Assembly: GCA_023433265.1 (NCBI GenBank)
Contig: JAEZDR010000193.1
Location: forward strand, 1 to 34,119
Direction: 5' to 3'
Source of the DNA: Bacteroidota bacterium
GTDB taxonomy: Bacteria > Bacteroidota > Bacteroidia > Chitinophagales > Chitinophagaceae
DNA: 34,119 nucleotides
In this document: positions 32,396 to 34,119 of the stretch, piece after piece
How the letters are laid out: every line of letters begins with the position of its first letter
Position numbering within the stretch: the first letter of the stretch is position 1
The notes under the pieces: model-generated
Databases searched by the model: none
What the model was told of the DNA's origin: nothing
Seen by the model: the letters and a program-made list of their open reading frames with translations, nothing else
Program-made: the position numbers and the translations under genes

Positions 32396-33785
32396 ATTTA
32401 CGCTTGATAAACCAAATATCGCTTAAAGAAAGAGAAAGCGAAAAGCGCACATAGTTTTCAGTAATGTTGTTTACTGCACTACCCCTTTTGCCTACTTCAA
32501 CTGCGGTATTGATCATTGAGAATTGCGGGCTGCGCCTGTTGAAAAGCGGAACGCCAATCCCAGCAGTGAAGGCGGTCACCCGCAGTTTATTGTTGTCTGC
32601 ATTGATGTAATCCTTGCCCGTATAAAACCCAAGCCTGTAAGTCATACGGCTAAATGCATTCTGCGCCCAGTGGTTCGGAGTAATCTCGCCCCCTATCCTA
32701 AACATATTACTGTTTATAACTCTGTCTGTTACCCCCATAAACTTATACTCACTACCCCACTGCTGTAAATCGTATTGTATACCGGCACTCCATGAAGAAC
32801 CAGCTTTGGTATTCACTGCTCTTTTTTCTATTGTAAGTCCGATAGAAAGCTTCGAAGGCAGCACAACCTTGCCCGGGATGTTTGCCTTTGTATAAACACT
32901 ATCTACTTTATAGGTGCCACCAGCCCCGTCATAAACGTAAGTTTGACGATCTACATCTTGTTTTGCATTAAGGTTTTGTTTGAATGCTCCTGCAACGCCT
33001 GCTCTTAAAAGATAATAACCCGTTATATAACCGGTTTCTTTATCCTTCATTTCCTTTAGTGTAGCTTCGTAAATTGCCCCGCCTTCTAATCCAAACCCAT
33101 TGATAAACGTAGTGGTAGAATGTTGGCCTTTGTAGTATTGAACTGTATCGTTGATAAACTCCGTTTTCGTCATCAACTCCCTCCGGCCAAAGTTGTAAAC
33201 TCCATTTATACCCAGGCTAAAATTCCCCCACTTCTTTCCAGCCCCAATGAAAAACTGGTTCAGGCCTCCGCTGCCTTCATAAATTGTATGCATACTATCA
33301 ATACCTGCTAACCGTTTCTCTGTAAGAATATTGTAGTTTATACGGGTAAGTGGCCTTAGCCCTGCAGCCATTGAAAGGTTCCTCAATTTCTTTACAGGGA
33401 GACCGATGGCAATATAAGCAGGAATAAAGCTTGCACTATTGTAAGTGGCTAATGGATTGCCGCTTTTTAACTTCCTGTCATCAATACTTACGCCTAAATC
33501 GTATGTGATCAGCTTGATGTTAGCATAGCTCGCCGGATTATTAAAATTGATATACCTATGGGTGTAAAAGATGGCGCCTCCATTTTGGTCCTGCCTTGCG
33601 TGTGGATCGTATTCTGTTGCTGCAGCAAACAAGCCTCCCATAGCCCTGCCTGCCACGTGAATTGAAGGATAGATATCGCCTAAACCATAGCGGGAGTAAG
33701 GAGAGTTTTCCTGTGCATGGACGATCGTTGTTGAAATAAGCAGCAGAAGGAAAATTATAAAGCTAGTTGATCTTACTGATCGCAT
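32388..33785 (-). CDS. FadL-like outer-membrane beta-barrel protein, function unknown
   Basis: 465 aa when started at ATG 33785, which gives a clean signal peptide (FIIFLLLLISTTIVHAQ); the frame is open further upstream into coaX but that part is not protein-like. The mature protein begins ENSPYSRYGLGDIYP, a motif I associate with Bacteroidota outer-membrane proteins related to FadL transporters, followed by about fourteen amphipathic strands. The gene overlaps coaX (23 nt) and lptC (8 nt), so the three are cotranslated. Transport or assembly role unproven. Confidence 0.82.
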   Translation of the reverse strand: MRSVRSTSFIIFLLLLISTTIVHAQENSPYSRYGLGDIYPSIHVAGRAMGGLFAAATEYDPHARQDQNGGAIFYTHRYINFNNPASYANIKLITYDLGVSIDDRKLKSGNPLATYNSASFIPAYIAIGLPVKKLRNLSMAAGLRPLTRINYNILTEKRLAGIDSMHTIYEGSGGLNQFFIGAGKKWGNFSLGINGVYNFGRRELMTKTEFINDTVQYYKGQHSTTTFINGFGLEGGAIYEATLKEMKDKETGYITGYYLLRAGVAGAFKQNLNAKQDVDRQTYVYDGAGGTYKVDSVYTKANIPGKVVLPSKLSIGLTIEKRAVNTKAGSSWSAGIQYDLQQWGSEYKFMGVTDRVINSNMFRIGGEITPNHWAQNAFSRMTYRLGFYTGKDYINADNNKLRVTAFTAGIGVPLFNRRSPQFSMINTAVEVGKRGSAVNNITENYVRFSLSLSLSDIWFIKRKYD

Positions 33786-34119
33786 ATAGTCCGTTGAATA
33801 ATAAATGAGGGTGTGCAAATATCTTCTTTTTGAGATGCGGTGCAAAAAAGGCCATATCACCCCCGGTTAACAGTACGTTAAAGTTGCCATACTTTTCCTC
33901 GTAATTGGCTGATATTCCATCAATTTCTGCTGCCATACCCAGTATGACGCCACTCAACAAATTTGTCTTTGTATCATATCCAGTCAGTGGAAAAGAATAT
34001 TCAGCCGTTACCAGGGGCAGCTTAGCTGTGTATTCATGCATGCTTTTGAACCTCATTTCCAGGCCGGGGGATATTGCTCCCCCCAAAAACTCATGGTATC
34101 TGTTAACAAAGTTGTAGGT
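33763..34119 (-). CDS. coaX: type III pantothenate kinase, C-terminal part (5' end outside window)
   Basis: About 118 codons remain. The frame is open to the window edge, so the in-frame TTG at 34086 should not be taken as the start. The sequence F-L-G-G-A-I-S-P-G-L-E-M-R, then TKTNLLSGVILGMAAEIDG and LLTGGDMAFFAPHL are the C-terminal hallmarks of CoaX, including the G-G-x-I-x-P-G-x loop. CoaX phosphorylates pantothenate, the first step of coenzyme A synthesis. First gene of the operon within view; the rest of the kinase lies outside. Confidence 0.9.
   Translation of the reverse strand, partial: TYNFVNRYHEFLGGAISPGLEMRFKSMHEYTAKLPLVTAEYSFPLTGYDTKTNLLSGVILGMAAEIDGISANYEEKYGNFNVLLTGGDMAFFAPHLKKKIFAHPHLLFNGLYAISKIN

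Overview
This is a 34 kb stretch of a Bacteroidota chromosome, most likely Chitinophagaceae or a close relative. The evidence is a set of lineage hallmarks: type IX secretion (T9SS) C-terminal sorting domains of both types (9287-10483 and 22021-25632), a PorP/SprF-like protein, a carboxypeptidase-regulatory-like/TonB fusion beside an ECF sigma factor, ribosomal protein bTHX, DUF4286/DUF2795 genes, an LptC lipoprotein, and -7 boxes of the TAnnTTTG type. Most of the window is ordinary chromosomal housekeeping and envelope biology. I see no phage, transposase, CRISPR, tRNA or rRNA.

Layout. 1-3.6 kb: end of an unknown gene overlapping a UbiA-like membrane protein, malate dehydrogenase, a tiny bTHX gene converging on it across a bidirectional terminator, an 11-bp tandem repeat, a DUF4286 gene and an HU protein. 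3.7-7.5 kb (minus): S41 protease, a tandem OmpA-domain protein and a YhiN/BaiN-type flavoprotein. 7.6-11.3 kb (plus): a BadF-type sugar kinase overlapping murQ (muramic acid recycling), a T9SS type A cargo protein and rlmB. 11.3-12.9 kb: a gene-poor stretch with two tiny minus-strand membrane proteins of 58 and 55 aa. 12.9-15.2 kb: a split-barrel flavin-like protein, a DUF2147 protein and a MacB-type ABC permease. 15.3-17.5 kb: ECF sigma factor, a membrane-anchored TonB-like partner and a conserved small protein.

17.6-21 kb (minus): CPA2 cation/proton antiporter with a USP-like tail behind a coiled-coil lipoprotein, then a LEA-type lipoprotein. 21.3-26.7 kb (plus): WbqC-like protein, a 1203-aa PKD/type B CTD surface protein and its PorP/SprF-like neighbour. 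27-29.5 kb: fabI, a SemiSWEET transporter, DUF2795 and a LolD-like ATPase, the last two fired from abutting divergent promoters. 29.5-31.3 kb (minus): a 601-aa uncharacterised protein with a cysteine cluster. 31.8 kb to the end (minus): the overlapping coaX - outer-membrane protein - lptC operon, with coaX cut by the window edge.

The recurring theme is the cell envelope: peptidoglycan salvage, LPS and lipoprotein export, T9SS surface display and fatty acid synthesis. The items I consider least described are the 601-aa Cys-cluster protein, the anti-sigma/SusC-motif/TonB chimera, the 11-bp intergenic repeats and the pair of tiny membrane proteins.
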